Assembly: GCA_015060865.1 (NCBI GenBank)
Contig: SUXS01000018.1
Span: 1 to 64,000 of the forward strand
Length of the DNA: 64,000 bases
Direction: 5' to 3'
Source: Bacteroidales bacterium
Lineage (GTDB): Bacteria > Bacteroidota > Bacteroidia > Bacteroidales > Bacteroidaceae
In this document: positions 34,484 to 43,220 of the stretch, one piece after another
Layout: each line of letters begins with the position of its first letter
How positions within the stretch are numbered: the first letter of the stretch is position 1
Translations under genes and position numbers: made by a program
The notes under the pieces: model-generated
The model's database searches: none
The model's input: the letters and a program-made list of their open reading frames with translations, nothing else
What the model was told of the DNA's origin: nothing

Positions 34484-35386
34484 CTACAATTCCTCACGCC
34501 GCATCATCCACACGATCCATACCGCCACCACGATATAGGCTGCAGCACCGATGATGCCTGTAGGCACAGGCCCTACGAAGCGGTCGTAGACCATAGGGTC
34601 GGCAAGGAAGATGACGCCGATAGAGGCGGTGCCATTCATCATGCCATGGGCAAACACGGCAGGCCAGCAGCTCTGGGTCTTCAGGGTGATATAGGAGAAG
34701 AGTGTTCCTAACACGACACACAACAAACACATGGCCACGATTCCCACAAACGGATAGCCGGGATAGTCCATACCATAGTTGTGTCCCGCGGCAATGATGG
34801 GTGCATGCCATACGCCCCAGATAAGTCCCGTAACAAGTACCGTAGGCAGAAACTTCATGCGACTGGCCACCTTGGGCAACAGGTATCCACGCCAACCCCA
34901 CTCTTCGCCAAAGCATGTGACGAGGTTGAGCAGCGGAGCCACCATCATCATCAGCAGCTGCACTATCCAAAATGTTTTCACAGAAACGGGCAATGTTGCC
35001 ATCTGAGCATAATAGGACGAGAGCGTAAACTCTGACGGGAAGATAAGGTAGTAGAGCACAGCCCCGACGACGGTCAGTACGAAGGGGCCGAACCAGCCGA
35101 TGAGGTAGTAGCGCACGTTGCCCTTCAAGTTGAGGCGCAACATAGAGTTCTTGAATCCCTCGCGAGTAATCAGTCGGGTGATGAGCACACCGATGGCGGG
35201 GAAGAACATCAGCACGGCAGTGAGTGCGGTATTGATGAGTGTCTCCTCTTGCGACAGTGTAGCGGCATCGCGCCCAAGCACACGGGGCCAGATAAGCCCG
35301 ATAGTCCAGGCAAAAGTCATCGTGAAGGTGATGAGGAGAAAGAGCCAAATGCGGCGAAACTCCTGTTTGTTGGTTGATTGTGTCAT
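34484..35386 (-). CDS. CPBP-family intramembrane metalloprotease
   Basis: The 300-residue protein has about seven membrane helices and the three CPBP (Abi) motifs: EEWGWRGYLLP (EExxxR), GVWHAP (first metal-binding His) and FAHGMMNG (HxxxN). Members process prenylated or bacteriocin-related substrates, or act in immunity; no specific partner is visible. It is the last gene of a pair with the acyltransferase, 27 bp downstream of it. Start MTQSTNKQEF is well placed. Confidence 0.87.
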   Translation of the reverse strand: MTQSTNKQEFRRIWLFLLITFTMTFAWTIGLIWPRVLGRDAATLSQEETLINTALTAVLMFFPAIGVLITRLITREGFKNSMLRLNLKGNVRYYLIGWFGPFVLTVVGAVLYYLIFPSEFTLSSYYAQMATLPVSVKTFWIVQLLMMMVAPLLNLVTCFGEEWGWRGYLLPKVASRMKFLPTVLVTGLIWGVWHAPIIAAGHNYGMDYPGYPFVGIVAMCLLCVVLGTLFSYITLKTQSCWPAVFAHGMMNGTASIGVIFLADPMVYDRFVGPVPTGIIGAAAYIVVAVWIVWMMRREEL

Positions 35387-35413
35387 AATAGATATTTACA
35401 ATTTGACAATTTA

Positions 35414-36583
35414 CTATTTACTAGCCGAGATACCTGAGTTCCCTCTCCTTGGGAGAGGGTTAGGGTGAGGCCCCTCTCTCCTTATCCCAAACACACACCA
35501 CCGTATAAGTGGTATCCTGCGCAGCACCTCCCACAACAGTACCGAGCCGGCAAAAGTGGCGATGAGGGCAAGGCAGTAGATGCTCCACACAGGCAGTGCG
35601 GTGGACTTGAGCCACAGACAAGCAGAGGTACACACGGTCATATGCACGATGTAGAGTCCGAAGCTGCTGCGCGTCATGTACTGCGAGAAGGGTGTGGTGC
35701 AGTCGTAGCGGTGTTTGAAGAGTCCGATGAGGGCCAGCACCGCTGCCCAGCAGTAGAGGCTACACCACACGCTCTGCAACACGGCAGGAGCGGTATAGTC
35801 CGCACCGTAAAACTTCACACAGAAGACGATGCCCGTAGCCATAGCAGCTATACAGAGCGCTGTGCTATAACGGGCAAGGTATGCGTGTATCCTCTCCAAA
35901 GCAAACACATAGTACCCCACGAGGAACACCACAAAGTAGTAGACAGGGCGATAGAGATTGAGCAGTCCGCTGAATGCACCGGCATTGTCAACCTGCGTCT
36001 GCGCCAATGCCCATAGCAGCAGATAGAAGCACATGAGCAGCAGTGACAACCCCTCCTCGGAAAGCCGCACCAGCCACGCCTCTACCCTATCGACATCCAG
36101 CACCTTACGCACTACAAGCAGCAATAGCGAGAACACATAGAGGTCTTGGATAAACCACAAGGGACCCGTACCGCTTATCACGCCTATTAGGAACTTCACC
36201 ACGCCAGGCACCTCCTCGGGCAGCACTCCACCGCCTGCTTTCATGTTGACGAAGCCCAACATCCAACCAAAGACGAGCAGGCCGAGCGTGGAGGGCACGA
36301 GCAACTTACGTGTACGCTCACGACGAAACTCCCGTGCCGTACGATGCTGCAAAGCATAGCGGCTCGACATGCCTGCAAGCAGGAACATCAAGGTCATGAA
36401 CCACGGATAGAGCACCGTACCCACCACATCCTGCCACTGATGCTCGGCAAAGCCACCGATGCCGCCAAAGACTCCCAGCGCATTGAAGTTATAGAACACG
36501 TGGTAGATGAGCACCAGCACCACGGTCACCCAGCGCAAATTGTCAATAAAGTAATAGCGTTGTCTATTGTCCGTTGTTCCCAT
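35414..36583 (-). CDS. Acyltransferase 3 (OafA-like) membrane protein
   Basis: The 389-residue protein has about ten membrane helices and begins with RYYFIDNLRWVTVVLVLIYHVFY, the N-terminal Arg/His block of acyltransferase-3 enzymes. These O-acylate surface glycans at the inner membrane. The last ~20 codons read GPHPNPLPRRG and are supplied by a repeat element (35441-35480), so the natural C-terminus has probably been replaced. ATG 36583 is chosen; one at 36595 is also in frame. It is the first gene of a two-gene unit with the CPBP protease. Confidence 0.82.
   Translation of the reverse strand: MGTTDNRQRYYFIDNLRWVTVVLVLIYHVFYNFNALGVFGGIGGFAEHQWQDVVGTVLYPWFMTLMFLLAGMSSRYALQHRTAREFRRERTRKLLVPSTLGLLVFGWMLGFVNMKAGGGVLPEEVPGVVKFLIGVISGTGPLWFIQDLYVFSLLLLVVRKVLDVDRVEAWLVRLSEEGLSLLLMCFYLLLWALAQTQVDNAGAFSGLLNLYRPVYYFVVFLVGYYVFALERIHAYLARYSTALCIAAMATGIVFCVKFYGADYTAPAVLQSVWCSLYCWAAVLALIGLFKHRYDCTTPFSQYMTRSSFGLYIVHMTVCTSACLWLKSTALPVWSIYCLALIATFAGSVLLWEVLRRIPLIRWCVFGIRREGPHPNPLPRRGNSGISASK
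35441..35480. repeat. REP-like palindrome forming the 3' end of the acyltransferase gene
   Basis: CCCTCTCC (35441-35448) pairs with GGAGAGGG (35452-35459), and the repeat continues TTAGGGTGAGG. This type of dispersed repeat typically translates as PHPNPLP when it enters a gene, as it does here. Confidence 0.6.
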
Positions 36584-36645
36584 AGCAAATATCATTTAAA
36601 GCATTAGTTGTCAATCTCATTTCAAAATCTCTTTTTCCATCTTTA

Positions 36646-36731
36646 TTTCTAACCGCGAGTAGAATGTTTTCTAACCGCGAGCATAATACATTCTATTCGC
36701 GGCCAGAAAGATTTCTGCTCGCGGGTAGAAA
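36646..36731. repeat. Four palindromic units at exact 22-bp spacing
   Basis: Units begin at 36646, 36668, 36690 and 36712. Each is an imperfect palindrome around CGCG with TTTCT and AGAAA arms. Copies 1 and 2 carry TTTCTAACCGCGAG; copies 3 and 4 carry the inverted bias (TTCGCGGCCAGAAA, CTCGCGGGTAGAAA). They fill the gap between the PH-like gene and the acyltransferase start. No promoter box is seen within them. Confidence 0.75.
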
Positions 36732-36742
36732 ATCAGACAAAG

Positions 36743-37222
36743 CTATGCAAGCTCTTTATTCCCTTGTTTGTTCTCAAGGAGTTCTTGCGGATAGTTTATC
36801 ACATACTGCTTACCATTGGCTAGAGTCACCAAAGCCAGTTCTTTCTTATTGACGGCATACATCTGAAACTTGCCAATATACATGCTCTCAAAATACCCTG
36901 TATAGCCCATCAACCCTCCATTACCCCAAGATTTGATGATTCCCTTCAGTTCACCCTTAAGAATGGGACGTACAGCGCTGACATCCTCCAGCACCTTACT
37001 CCCGAGGAAGAACTTCACGATGATAAGGTCTTTCTCAATAAAGAAGTAGCGGGGCGTGCGCAATGCGAGAATATATATCACCGCGAAGACAATAGGCGCC
37101 ACGATGCGGTCAACCATATCATCTTTCATAAAATACACGTCAAACATTACGTAAATAGTAATTGCTACCACTACTAATGTCAAAAGAACAACCAGCCAGT
37201 CTCTCCGAAATCGGTAAATCAT
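36743..37222 (-). CDS. Small membrane protein with PH-like domain
   Basis: The 159-residue protein has two adjacent N-terminal helices (WLVVLLTLVVVAITIYVMF and IVAPIVFAVIYILAL) and then a soluble beta-rich region (YFFIEKDLIIVKFFLGSK ... VTLANGKQYVINYP) with the look of a bacterial PH domain. Function is unknown. Its start overlaps the stop of the Arc-type gene by 4 bp, so the two are coupled. Confidence 0.65.
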   Translation of the reverse strand: MIYRFRRDWLVVLLTLVVVAITIYVMFDVYFMKDDMVDRIVAPIVFAVIYILALRTPRYFFIEKDLIIVKFFLGSKVLEDVSAVRPILKGELKGIIKSWGNGGLMGYTGYFESMYIGKFQMYAVNKKELALVTLANGKQYVINYPQELLENKQGNKELA

Positions 37223-37401
37223 AAGGCTTCTCCTTTCTTCTTTTTCATCCGCCCGCTCTTCTTCAATGCCTCAGCAATAATCCATTGCAGCTGCCCATTG
37301 GTAGAGCGGAACTCATCGGCTGCCCACTTTTCAATGGCAGCCATCGTCTCGGCGTCTACGCGCAGAACGAAACTCTTGGTTTTATTGTCTTTTTCGGCCA
37401 T
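37219..37401 (-). CDS. Arc-family ribbon-helix-helix DNA-binding protein
   Basis: The 60-residue protein has the RHH layout: strand KSFVLRVDAE, helix TMAAIEKWAADEF, turn RSTNGQ, helix LQWIIAEALKK, and a basic tail. It is too short for anything else and likely acts as a dimeric repressor, possibly of its own operon. It is located between the SPFH gene (upstream, same strand) and the coupled PH-like gene. Confidence 0.8.
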   Translation of the reverse strand: MAEKDNKTKSFVLRVDAETMAAIEKWAADEFRSTNGQLQWIIAEALKKSGRMKKKKGEAL

Positions 37402-37410
37402 AACATTTCA

Positions 37411-37605
37411 TGGAGTTAAAGGAGTTAAAGGGAGATATCACTCCGCTTCGCTACGTGAAGAAGTTAAATGCCAATACTGCAATTATGCGAGAGTAAAGAT
37501 TGCTTGTAAGCTATGCCGAACTATCGCGGTATCAACGAAGTAAAATGTACTATCACGCGTATAGAGCTATTGGCCTTTATCTCCATTTAACTCCTTTTTA
37601 CTCCA
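37411..37605. repeat. MITE/REP-like inverted repeat between the SPFH and Arc-type genes
   Basis: The left arm 37411-37437 (GGAGTTAAAGGAGTTAAAG core) matches the reverse complement of 37578-37605 at about 24 of 27 positions. Each arm is itself a short tandem of GGAGTTAAA-like units. The interior has no gene. The Arc-type gene would be read through this element if it shares the SPFH transcript. Confidence 0.55.
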
Positions 37606-37622
37606 CTTACCTCCATCTTATA

Positions 37623-38579
37623 TCAATGATTCAACGTACCCGAATTAATCACTGGCTGCGCAGGCTCGTCGGCGCAGAGCACTACCAGCAGATTGCTCAC
37701 CATGGCCGCCTTCTTCTCCTCGTCGAGGTCTACGATAGCCTCTGAAGAGAGTTTGTCGAGCGCGAGCTTCACCATCGAAACGGCACCCTCCACAATCTTC
37801 TCACGAGCAGTGATAATGGCGCTTGCCTGCTGACGCTTGAGCATGATAGCTGCAATCTCGGGAGCATAGGCAAGATAGTTGATACGCGCTTCCACCACCT
37901 CGATGCCTGCCATCGAGAGGCGCTCGTTGAGCTGCTGCACCAGTTGCAGGTTGATTTCATCGGCATTGGAGCGCAGGGTGAGCTGTTCGCCTGTCGACGT
38001 GTCGGTGTCATCGTAAGCGTAGCGGCCAGCTACCTGACGGAGAGCAGCATCGCTCTGCACCTTCACGAAGTTCTCAAACGCCTTCATACGTCCTGCCACC
38101 GCACCGGCTGTTGTGGCAGCACCGGCCATAGCCATCGTCTGTGAGTCAATCTCAAACAGCGCCTTGTAGGTATCCTTCAATTTCCACACCAATACGAGAC
38201 CAATCATGATGGGGTTACCCGTCAGGTCGTTCACCTTGATGGGGTCGGCATTCAGGTTACGTGCGCGGAGCGACACCTTCTTCTTGTCCAGGAAGGGATT
38301 CACCCAATAGAAACCTGCACGGCGGAAGGTACCCTTGTACTTACCGAAGAACACCATTACGCGTGCCTCGTTGGGCTCAAGTGTCATGAAGCCGATGAGG
38401 TGGATAAACCAAACAATGAAAAGCACGATACCACACACAATACCCAGCACCTCGGGGATATAGCCATTTATCGCACCCACAATGCACAAGGGTGCTGCTG
38501 CCAATATCAGCAAATTAATCAGCAATCCCAAGAAGCCATTCACTACAAAACCTTTGTAATCTCTCTCGTTTGTTTCCAT
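37623..38579 (-). CDS. SPFH/prohibitin-like membrane protein
   Basis: The 318-residue protein has two N-terminal membrane helices (residues about 13-70) and the SPFH core: FMTLEPNEARVMVFFGKYKGT, FYWVNPFLDKKKVSLRARN, KVNDLTGNPIMIGLVLVWKL. A helical region follows (ALRQVAGRYAYDD ... EINLQLVQQLNERLSMAGIEV) and a coiled C-terminal part. Such proteins oligomerise on the membrane as scaffolds, often regulating proteases. No FtsH/HflC partner is near. Start METNERDYKG follows a good promoter. Confidence 0.88.
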   Translation of the reverse strand: METNERDYKGFVVNGFLGLLINLLILAAAPLCIVGAINGYIPEVLGIVCGIVLFIVWFIHLIGFMTLEPNEARVMVFFGKYKGTFRRAGFYWVNPFLDKKKVSLRARNLNADPIKVNDLTGNPIMIGLVLVWKLKDTYKALFEIDSQTMAMAGAATTAGAVAGRMKAFENFVKVQSDAALRQVAGRYAYDDTDTSTGEQLTLRSNADEINLQLVQQLNERLSMAGIEVVEARINYLAYAPEIAAIMLKRQQASAIITAREKIVEGAVSMVKLALDKLSSEAIVDLDEEKKAAMVSNLLVVLCADEPAQPVINSGTLNH

Positions 38580-38626
38580 TTTCTTAATTATTTAGAGGTT
38601 TAACATGTAATATCATTTTGATATCA

Positions 38627-38659
38627 CAAAGATTCAATTTAAATTCTGATATTTCCAAA
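38627..38659 (-). promoter_or_regulatory. Promoter of the SPFH gene
   Basis: Minus-strand -7-like AATCTTTG (38627-38634) and -33 TTTG (38656-38659) with 21-bp spacing. The region 38660-38842 has no other signal. Confidence 0.5.
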
Positions 38660-38842
38660 TATTTTGGCAAAAAAGTTTCATCAAACACAAAAACATGCAA
38701 ATAACAAACGAATCAACGTCCTACCCTAGAAAAAGACAAAAAATACGATAGCAATACAAGATGACAAGAGACCACAATACTATATGAGAGTGGAGTAGCA
38801 ACAAAAAAAGAGAATTTCTTCTATGAAACTCTCTTTTACTCA

Positions 38843-38918
38843 GGGTGACTAGTGGGATTCGAACCCACGACATTCAGAACCACAATCTGACGCTCTAACC
38901 GACTGAACTATAGTCACC
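38843..38918 (-). tRNA. tRNA-His (GTG)
   Basis: The minus strand folds as a 76-nt tRNA. The acceptor GGTGACT pairs with AGTCACC, with discriminator C73 as expected for histidine. The anticodon stem TCAGA/TCTGA surrounds loop TTGTGGT with anticodon GTG, and the T-arm is GTGGG-TTCGAAT-CCCAC. The CCA tail is not encoded. The genomic base at -1 is T, so the G-1 of mature tRNA-His is not templated here. Confidence 0.95.
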
Positions 38919-38946
38919 ATATAACCGCCATCCATCGAAAGCGGTG

Positions 38947-38977
38947 CAAAGATACAACTTTAATTTGAATACACAAA
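38947..38977 (-). promoter_or_regulatory. tRNA-His promoter
   Basis: Perfect consensus on the minus strand: -7 TATCTTTG (38947-38954) and -33 TTTG (38974-38977) separated by 19 bp. Confidence 0.75.
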
Positions 38978-39109
38978 GAAAAAAAGTTTTTTTCTTTAAA
39001 TACATTCCAAAAAGATTAACTGGAAAGATTACAGCACATATCACAAAGTGCCATCCCCCCCAGAAGACAAACATACTATTCCATTATGTTTACAATGGAA
39101 AAAGCACTA

Positions 39110-40054
39110 TCAATTAGGAACAATAAAATTAAGGAACTCTGGCATTAGAGATATTTCCAACGGACAACTATAGACCAACGTACGTCCGTCAACGCACACA
39201 CTAGCATTCTCCGCACTATATAATACAACTTTCTTCGTCCTATAAGGTTTCACCATTTTATGATTCAATATATGACCTCGCAGCATCATCCACAATCCTT
39301 GAATCAATTGACGCAATTCGGGACGATATACAACAGACACGTCAAGCCACCCATTATAGGGCACAGCACTAGGAGTAAGCCCATACCCACGCGAATTTCC
39401 TACACAGACAGTCATGAGACGGTCATTAAGAATCTCATCATTGACCTTCAAGTGCATTTTATATTGTTTACGTTCTAAGAATAGGCGAAAAAGGCTTATG
39501 ATATAGGTAGGGTTCCTCTTCCCCCAAAAGTGCTTACACTCGTCAGATATTTCTATAGCTTTTGCCCCCAAGCCAATATTCACCGCCATAAGGAAATAAC
39601 GTTTCTGAAGGACATCCCCATCCCCAAAAGCACAATAGCCAATATCAATCCTACGACGTACCCCTTTTATGAGATAATCTATAGACTTCTTATATTCATC
39701 TACTTCCAATCCCCAAAAGGAGGCAAAATCATTGCCTATTCCGTTAGGAATAATACCAAACGAAATATCATCAAGAGATTCCAACGAAGAGGCCATGATA
39801 CCATTAAGTGCATCATTTATGGCCATATCACCACCTACAACGACTATAGTCTTGTAGCCATTCTCTACATACATTCGTGCTAGACGCTCTACGGCTCCGT
39901 AATCCTCAGATTGAATATAATCGTATTGAACTTTTTTCAATTCAAGATACTCTTTTATCTGATGCCACCGACGATGTTTCTTGCGCACACCTGCCATCGG
40001 CACATAAACTATCCCCCAACGAGATAGAGAGACACTTCCTTTCGTATTATTCAT
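39110..40054 (-). CDS. Diacylglycerol kinase-family lipid kinase-like protein
   Basis: The 314-residue protein has the DAGK catalytic-domain layout: TIVVVGGDMAINDALNGI in place of the usual GGDGTxNEVxNG, then FGIIPNGIGNDFASFWG, and a C-terminal beta-sandwich with VSVVYRPEL and VCVDGRTL. The first motif has Met-Ala where Gly-Thr is usual, which may affect ATP binding. It could be a lipid or sphingolipid-type kinase. The ATG overlaps the stop of miaA (40051-40054), so both are translated from one message. Confidence 0.82.
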   Translation of the reverse strand: MNNTKGSVSLSRWGIVYVPMAGVRKKHRRWHQIKEYLELKKVQYDYIQSEDYGAVERLARMYVENGYKTIVVVGGDMAINDALNGIMASSLESLDDISFGIIPNGIGNDFASFWGLEVDEYKKSIDYLIKGVRRRIDIGYCAFGDGDVLQKRYFLMAVNIGLGAKAIEISDECKHFWGKRNPTYIISLFRLFLERKQYKMHLKVNDEILNDRLMTVCVGNSRGYGLTPSAVPYNGWLDVSVVYRPELRQLIQGLWMMLRGHILNHKMVKPYRTKKVVLYSAENASVCVDGRTLVYSCPLEISLMPEFLNFIVPN

Positions 40055-40980
40055 AATTCGTTTTCTTTTTTTAGTTGTTGCAAAACGGCAGCGACCTTAT
40101 CTTCCATAGACAACTCCGCATCAATCCAATAGATAGGTATACCACGACGCTCCATTCCGCGAAAATAGGTCATCTGTCTCTTCGCAAACTGATGAATAGC
40201 TATTTCCAACTGACGGACCATCTCAGCATACTCCAACTGACCAACAACATACATTGTTAAATATTTATATTCAAGTCCATAGTAAATAAGATCTTCAGGA
40301 TTGATCCCTGAGGCTAACAAGCCACGAACTTCATCAACCATCCCCTGTTCTAAACGTTCACGAAGACGATGACTGATGCGTTCTCGTCTCAATTCACGAG
40401 AGACATCAAGGCCGATAGTTAAACTACGTATTGCAGGAAACTCGCGTGAATCCACCTCATGAGTGCGATAATACTCTTCTATTTCAATAGCACGAATAGC
40501 TCGTTTACAAGTATCAATGTCTGTCGTATTATGCAGTTTTTTGTAAGTTTGCAACAGAGATGTGAGTTCACTCAGAGTTCTGTCCGCCAATCTATTACGC
40601 AAGTCTTTATTTTCAGGGACTTCCACCAAACGATATCCACGTAGCAACGATTCAAGATACAGACCTGTCCCCCCACAAAGGATAGGCAACTTCCCCGACT
40701 CACAAAAAGAAGCATAAACATTAAGAAAATCGCGCTGATACTCAAACACATTATACTTATATCCTGCATCTACAATATCTATCAAGTAATAAGGGATTTG
40801 CTTCCCACGATAAGTATACTCACACAAATCCTTCCCCGTACCTATATCCATAGTTCGATACACTTGACGGCTATCTGCACTAATAATCCCTGTATGCAAT
40901 TCACCGGCCAATGCTACCGCTAAAGAGGTTTTTCCACAAGCTGTGGGGCCCAATACTGTAACAAGGTTATACCGACTCAT
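40051..40980 (-). CDS. miaA: tRNA dimethylallyltransferase
   Basis: The 309-residue enzyme has P-loop LGPTACGKTSLAVALA and the signature ISADSRQVYRTMDIGTGK, then YYLIDIVDAG, LPILCGGTGLYLESLL and KRQMTYFRGM. It isopentenylates A37 of tRNAs reading UNN codons. I start at MSRYNLVTVLGP (40980) because the frame upstream is an unlikely hydrophobic extension approaching the tmRNA 3' end. It is followed without gap by the lipid kinase-like gene. Confidence 0.94.
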   Translation of the reverse strand: MSRYNLVTVLGPTACGKTSLAVALAGELHTGIISADSRQVYRTMDIGTGKDLCEYTYRGKQIPYYLIDIVDAGYKYNVFEYQRDFLNVYASFCESGKLPILCGGTGLYLESLLRGYRLVEVPENKDLRNRLADRTLSELTSLLQTYKKLHNTTDIDTCKRAIRAIEIEEYYRTHEVDSREFPAIRSLTIGLDVSRELRRERISHRLRERLEQGMVDEVRGLLASGINPEDLIYYGLEYKYLTMYVVGQLEYAEMVRQLEIAIHQFAKRQMTYFRGMERRGIPIYWIDAELSMEDKVAAVLQQLKKENEL

Positions 40981-41052
40981 ACGACATATAACAAACAAAA
41001 TAACAATAAAGACTGAAATAACAATAACTTGCTGTGGCAAGTTATTGTTTCG

Positions 41053-41449
41053 TGGAGCTGGAGGGAATCGAACCCTCGTCCAAACGAGGAAATCATGCGC
41101 TTTCTACATGCTTATCTTTGACTTCGGTTTTCGTGTACAGGCAAGACCAAAGCCACCAACCTGCACCTTATCCTCTAAAAATTCGCCTATGACGCGAGGC
41201 CGTCAACGGCTATCTCCGAAATTGCAGCACCACCATATCGACGAGCTTCGGAAAAACAGCGTTCGGGTGATGTCTCGTCTCCATACCTCGTACAGAGATA
41301 AAGCTAATCTACTTCACTTCGATTAAGCAGCGAGAGCGTAATTATTTTCGCCAATTAATTCTTTGCAAGATTAAGATTTTAGTGCCAACCTAGCAATGCA
41401 CTGCATGCTTACACACCATCTCGGCCCGCTGTCAAATCCAGTCAACCCC
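41053..41449 (-). ncRNA. ssrA: tmRNA
   Basis: The minus-strand RNA of about 397 nt starts GGGGTTGACTGGATTTGACA and ends with GGTTCGATTCCCTCCAGCTC plus the discriminator, the tRNA-like domain. The 5' GGGGTTG pairs with the 3' CAGCTCC. The tag frame (41323-41352 on the complementary strand) encodes GENNYALAA followed by TAA, which with the charged Ala gives AGENNYALAA. This tag type is known from Bacteroidales. It rescues stalled ribosomes with SmpB. The gene lies just upstream of miaA. Confidence 0.96.
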
Positions 41450-41461
41450 ATGATGTCGCTA

Positions 41462-41469
41462 CAAAATTA
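41462..41469 (-). promoter_or_regulatory. tmRNA -7 box
   Basis: Minus-strand TAATTTTG fits TAnnTTTG, 13 bp upstream of the mapped tmRNA 5' end, which is a consistent distance. The -33 element is weak. Confidence 0.55.
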
Positions 41470-41826
41470 GTGTAAAAAAATCATTCCACGAAAATAAAGG
41501 ATAATTATTTATAATTCATCCAAGATTTCGAGTGACAAACGCAGTCTAAACAATTCATCACTCAAAATGGCAGATGAACAGAAAACAATATCTCTAAAGA
41601 AATTTTCTTTAAAAACATAGAATGCGTACCCTCATTTTCTTTCATATTATATATTACCTACAAACGGCATTACTCAAACACAGCGACAGCCACACGAACC
41701 AAACAAAAAGTCATCAAAGCAGGCCACCCTGTTAACATTTTGTATCTATACACAAACAAAAGCTAACAATTTATCGTTTTCCCAAAGCTTTTCATATCCA
41801 TCTTTTCATGTTTCGCAAAAATTATA
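41470..41826. other. AT-rich region between the tmRNA and gdhA promoters
   Basis: No gene-like frame or RNA structure is evident. The rightmost part supplies the gdhA upstream region. Confidence 0.5.
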
Positions 41827-41834
41827 TATCTTTG
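41827..41834 (+). promoter_or_regulatory. gdhA -7 box
   Basis: TATCTTTG matches the consensus 34 bp before the ATG at 41868. TTTT at 41803-41806, 20 bp upstream, is a partial -33 match. Confidence 0.55.
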
Positions 41835-41867
41835 CAGCCAATATAGAGTTTTAATTTAGGTATTAGT

Positions 41868-43202
41868 ATGAAAGTACAAGAGACATTAGCCGTACTTAGA
41901 GAGCACTTCCCCGGTGAAGAGCTCTATTTTCAGGCCGTTGCAGAAGTGCTGGCCACCATTGAAGATGAGTATAACAAGCACCCCGAGTTTGAGGCCGCCA
42001 ACTTGGTTGAGCGTCTTTGCGTGCCCGACCGTATCGTGACCTTCCGTGTCACATGGGTTGATGACAAGGGTAAGGTGCAAACCAATATGGGCTACCGCGT
42101 GCAGCACTCCAATGCCATCGGTCCGTACAAGGGCGGTCTCCGTTTCCACCCCTCAGTAAACCTCAGTACACTGAAGTTCCTCGCATTTGAGCAGACCTTC
42201 AAGAACGCACTCACCACACTTCCTATGGGTGGTGCCAAGGGAGGTTCGGACTTCGACCCCAAGGGCAAGAGCGACAATGAGGTGATGCACTTCTGCCAGG
42301 CCTTCATGACCGAGTTGTGGCACAATATCGGTGCCGAGATGGACGTACCCGCCGGTGATATCGGTGTGGGCGCCCGTGAGGTAGGTTACCTATTTGGTAT
42401 GTACAAGAAGCTCACTCGCAACTTCGAGGGTGTGCTCACTGGTAAGGGGCTCGACTTCGGAGGTTCGCTCATTCGCCCCGAGGCTACCGGATATGGCAAT
42501 ATCTACTTCCTGCAGGAGATGCTCAAGACACGCGGCATCGACATCAAGGGCAAGGTGTGCCTCGTCAGCGGTTCGGGTAACGTAGCTCAGTACACAGTAC
42601 AGAAGTGCATCCAACTGGGTGCCAAGCCTGTGACCATGAGCGACTCAAACGGCTACATCTACGATCCCGCAGGCATCGACGAAGAGAAGCTCGCCTTCAT
42701 CATGGAGTTGAAGAACGTACGTCGCGGACGTATCAAGGAGTATGCCGACAAGTATGGCTGCAAGTATGTAGCCGGTGCGGCTCCCTGGTATGAGAAGGGC
42801 GACATCGCACTCCCCTGCGCTACACAGAACGAGCTCAATGGCGAGCACGCACGCGCACTCGTTGCCAATGGTTGCATCGCCGTTTCTGAGGGCGCCAACA
42901 TGCCCTCTACGCCCGAGGCCGTGGAGACCTTCCAGGAGGCCAAGTTGCTGTATGCACCCGGTAAGGCATCGAACGCCGGTGGTGTATCAGTATCAGGCCT
43001 TGAGATGACACAAAACAGCTACAAGCTGGGCTGGAGCGCCGAGAAGGTAGACAAGAAGCTCAAGAGCATCATGCAGAACATCCACGCATCGTGCGTGAAG
43101 TATGGCACACGCCCCGACGGCTACATCGACTACGTGAAGGGCGCCAACGTTGCCGGCTTCATCAAAGTGGCCAACGCCATGATGGCTCAAGGTGTGATCT
43201 AA
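41868..43202 (+). CDS. gdhA: Glutamate dehydrogenase, hexameric NADP-type
   Basis: The 444-residue enzyme shows the standard blocks GPYKGGLRFHPSVN, LPMGGAKGGSDFDPKGKSD with the catalytic Lys, PAGDIGVGAREVG, and the Rossmann motif VSGSGNVAQYT, followed by EGANMPSTPEA. Length and motifs fit the 445-450-residue NADP-dependent class. It interconverts 2-oxoglutarate plus ammonium and glutamate and is a main nitrogen-assimilation route in Bacteroidales. Monocistronic, ending at a strong terminator. Confidence 0.95.
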   Translation: MKVQETLAVLREHFPGEELYFQAVAEVLATIEDEYNKHPEFEAANLVERLCVPDRIVTFRVTWVDDKGKVQTNMGYRVQHSNAIGPYKGGLRFHPSVNLSTLKFLAFEQTFKNALTTLPMGGAKGGSDFDPKGKSDNEVMHFCQAFMTELWHNIGAEMDVPAGDIGVGAREVGYLFGMYKKLTRNFEGVLTGKGLDFGGSLIRPEATGYGNIYFLQEMLKTRGIDIKGKVCLVSGSGNVAQYTVQKCIQLGAKPVTMSDSNGYIYDPAGIDEEKLAFIMELKNVRRGRIKEYADKYGCKYVAGAAPWYEKGDIALPCATQNELNGEHARALVANGCIAVSEGANMPSTPEAVETFQEAKLLYAPGKASNAGGVSVSGLEMTQNSYKLGWSAEKVDKKLKSIMQNIHASCVKYGTRPDGYIDYVKGANVAGFIKVANAMMAQGVI

Positions 43203-43220
43203 AGGAATCATGCAAACATG

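Noticed and set aside
34494-35348. Open frame of 284 codons in another frame of the CPBP gene
   Set aside because: It lies inside the CPBP gene on the same strand and has no family signature, whereas the CPBP frame keeps all three catalytic motifs.
36646-36731. CRISPR-like repeat-spacer pattern
   Set aside because: The units are contiguous (22-bp period, no spacer of useful length) and palindromic, with no cas genes.
41450-41867. Riboswitch or small RNA upstream of gdhA
   Set aside because: No conserved riboswitch element or strong structure is visible; only a -7 box and AT-rich DNA.
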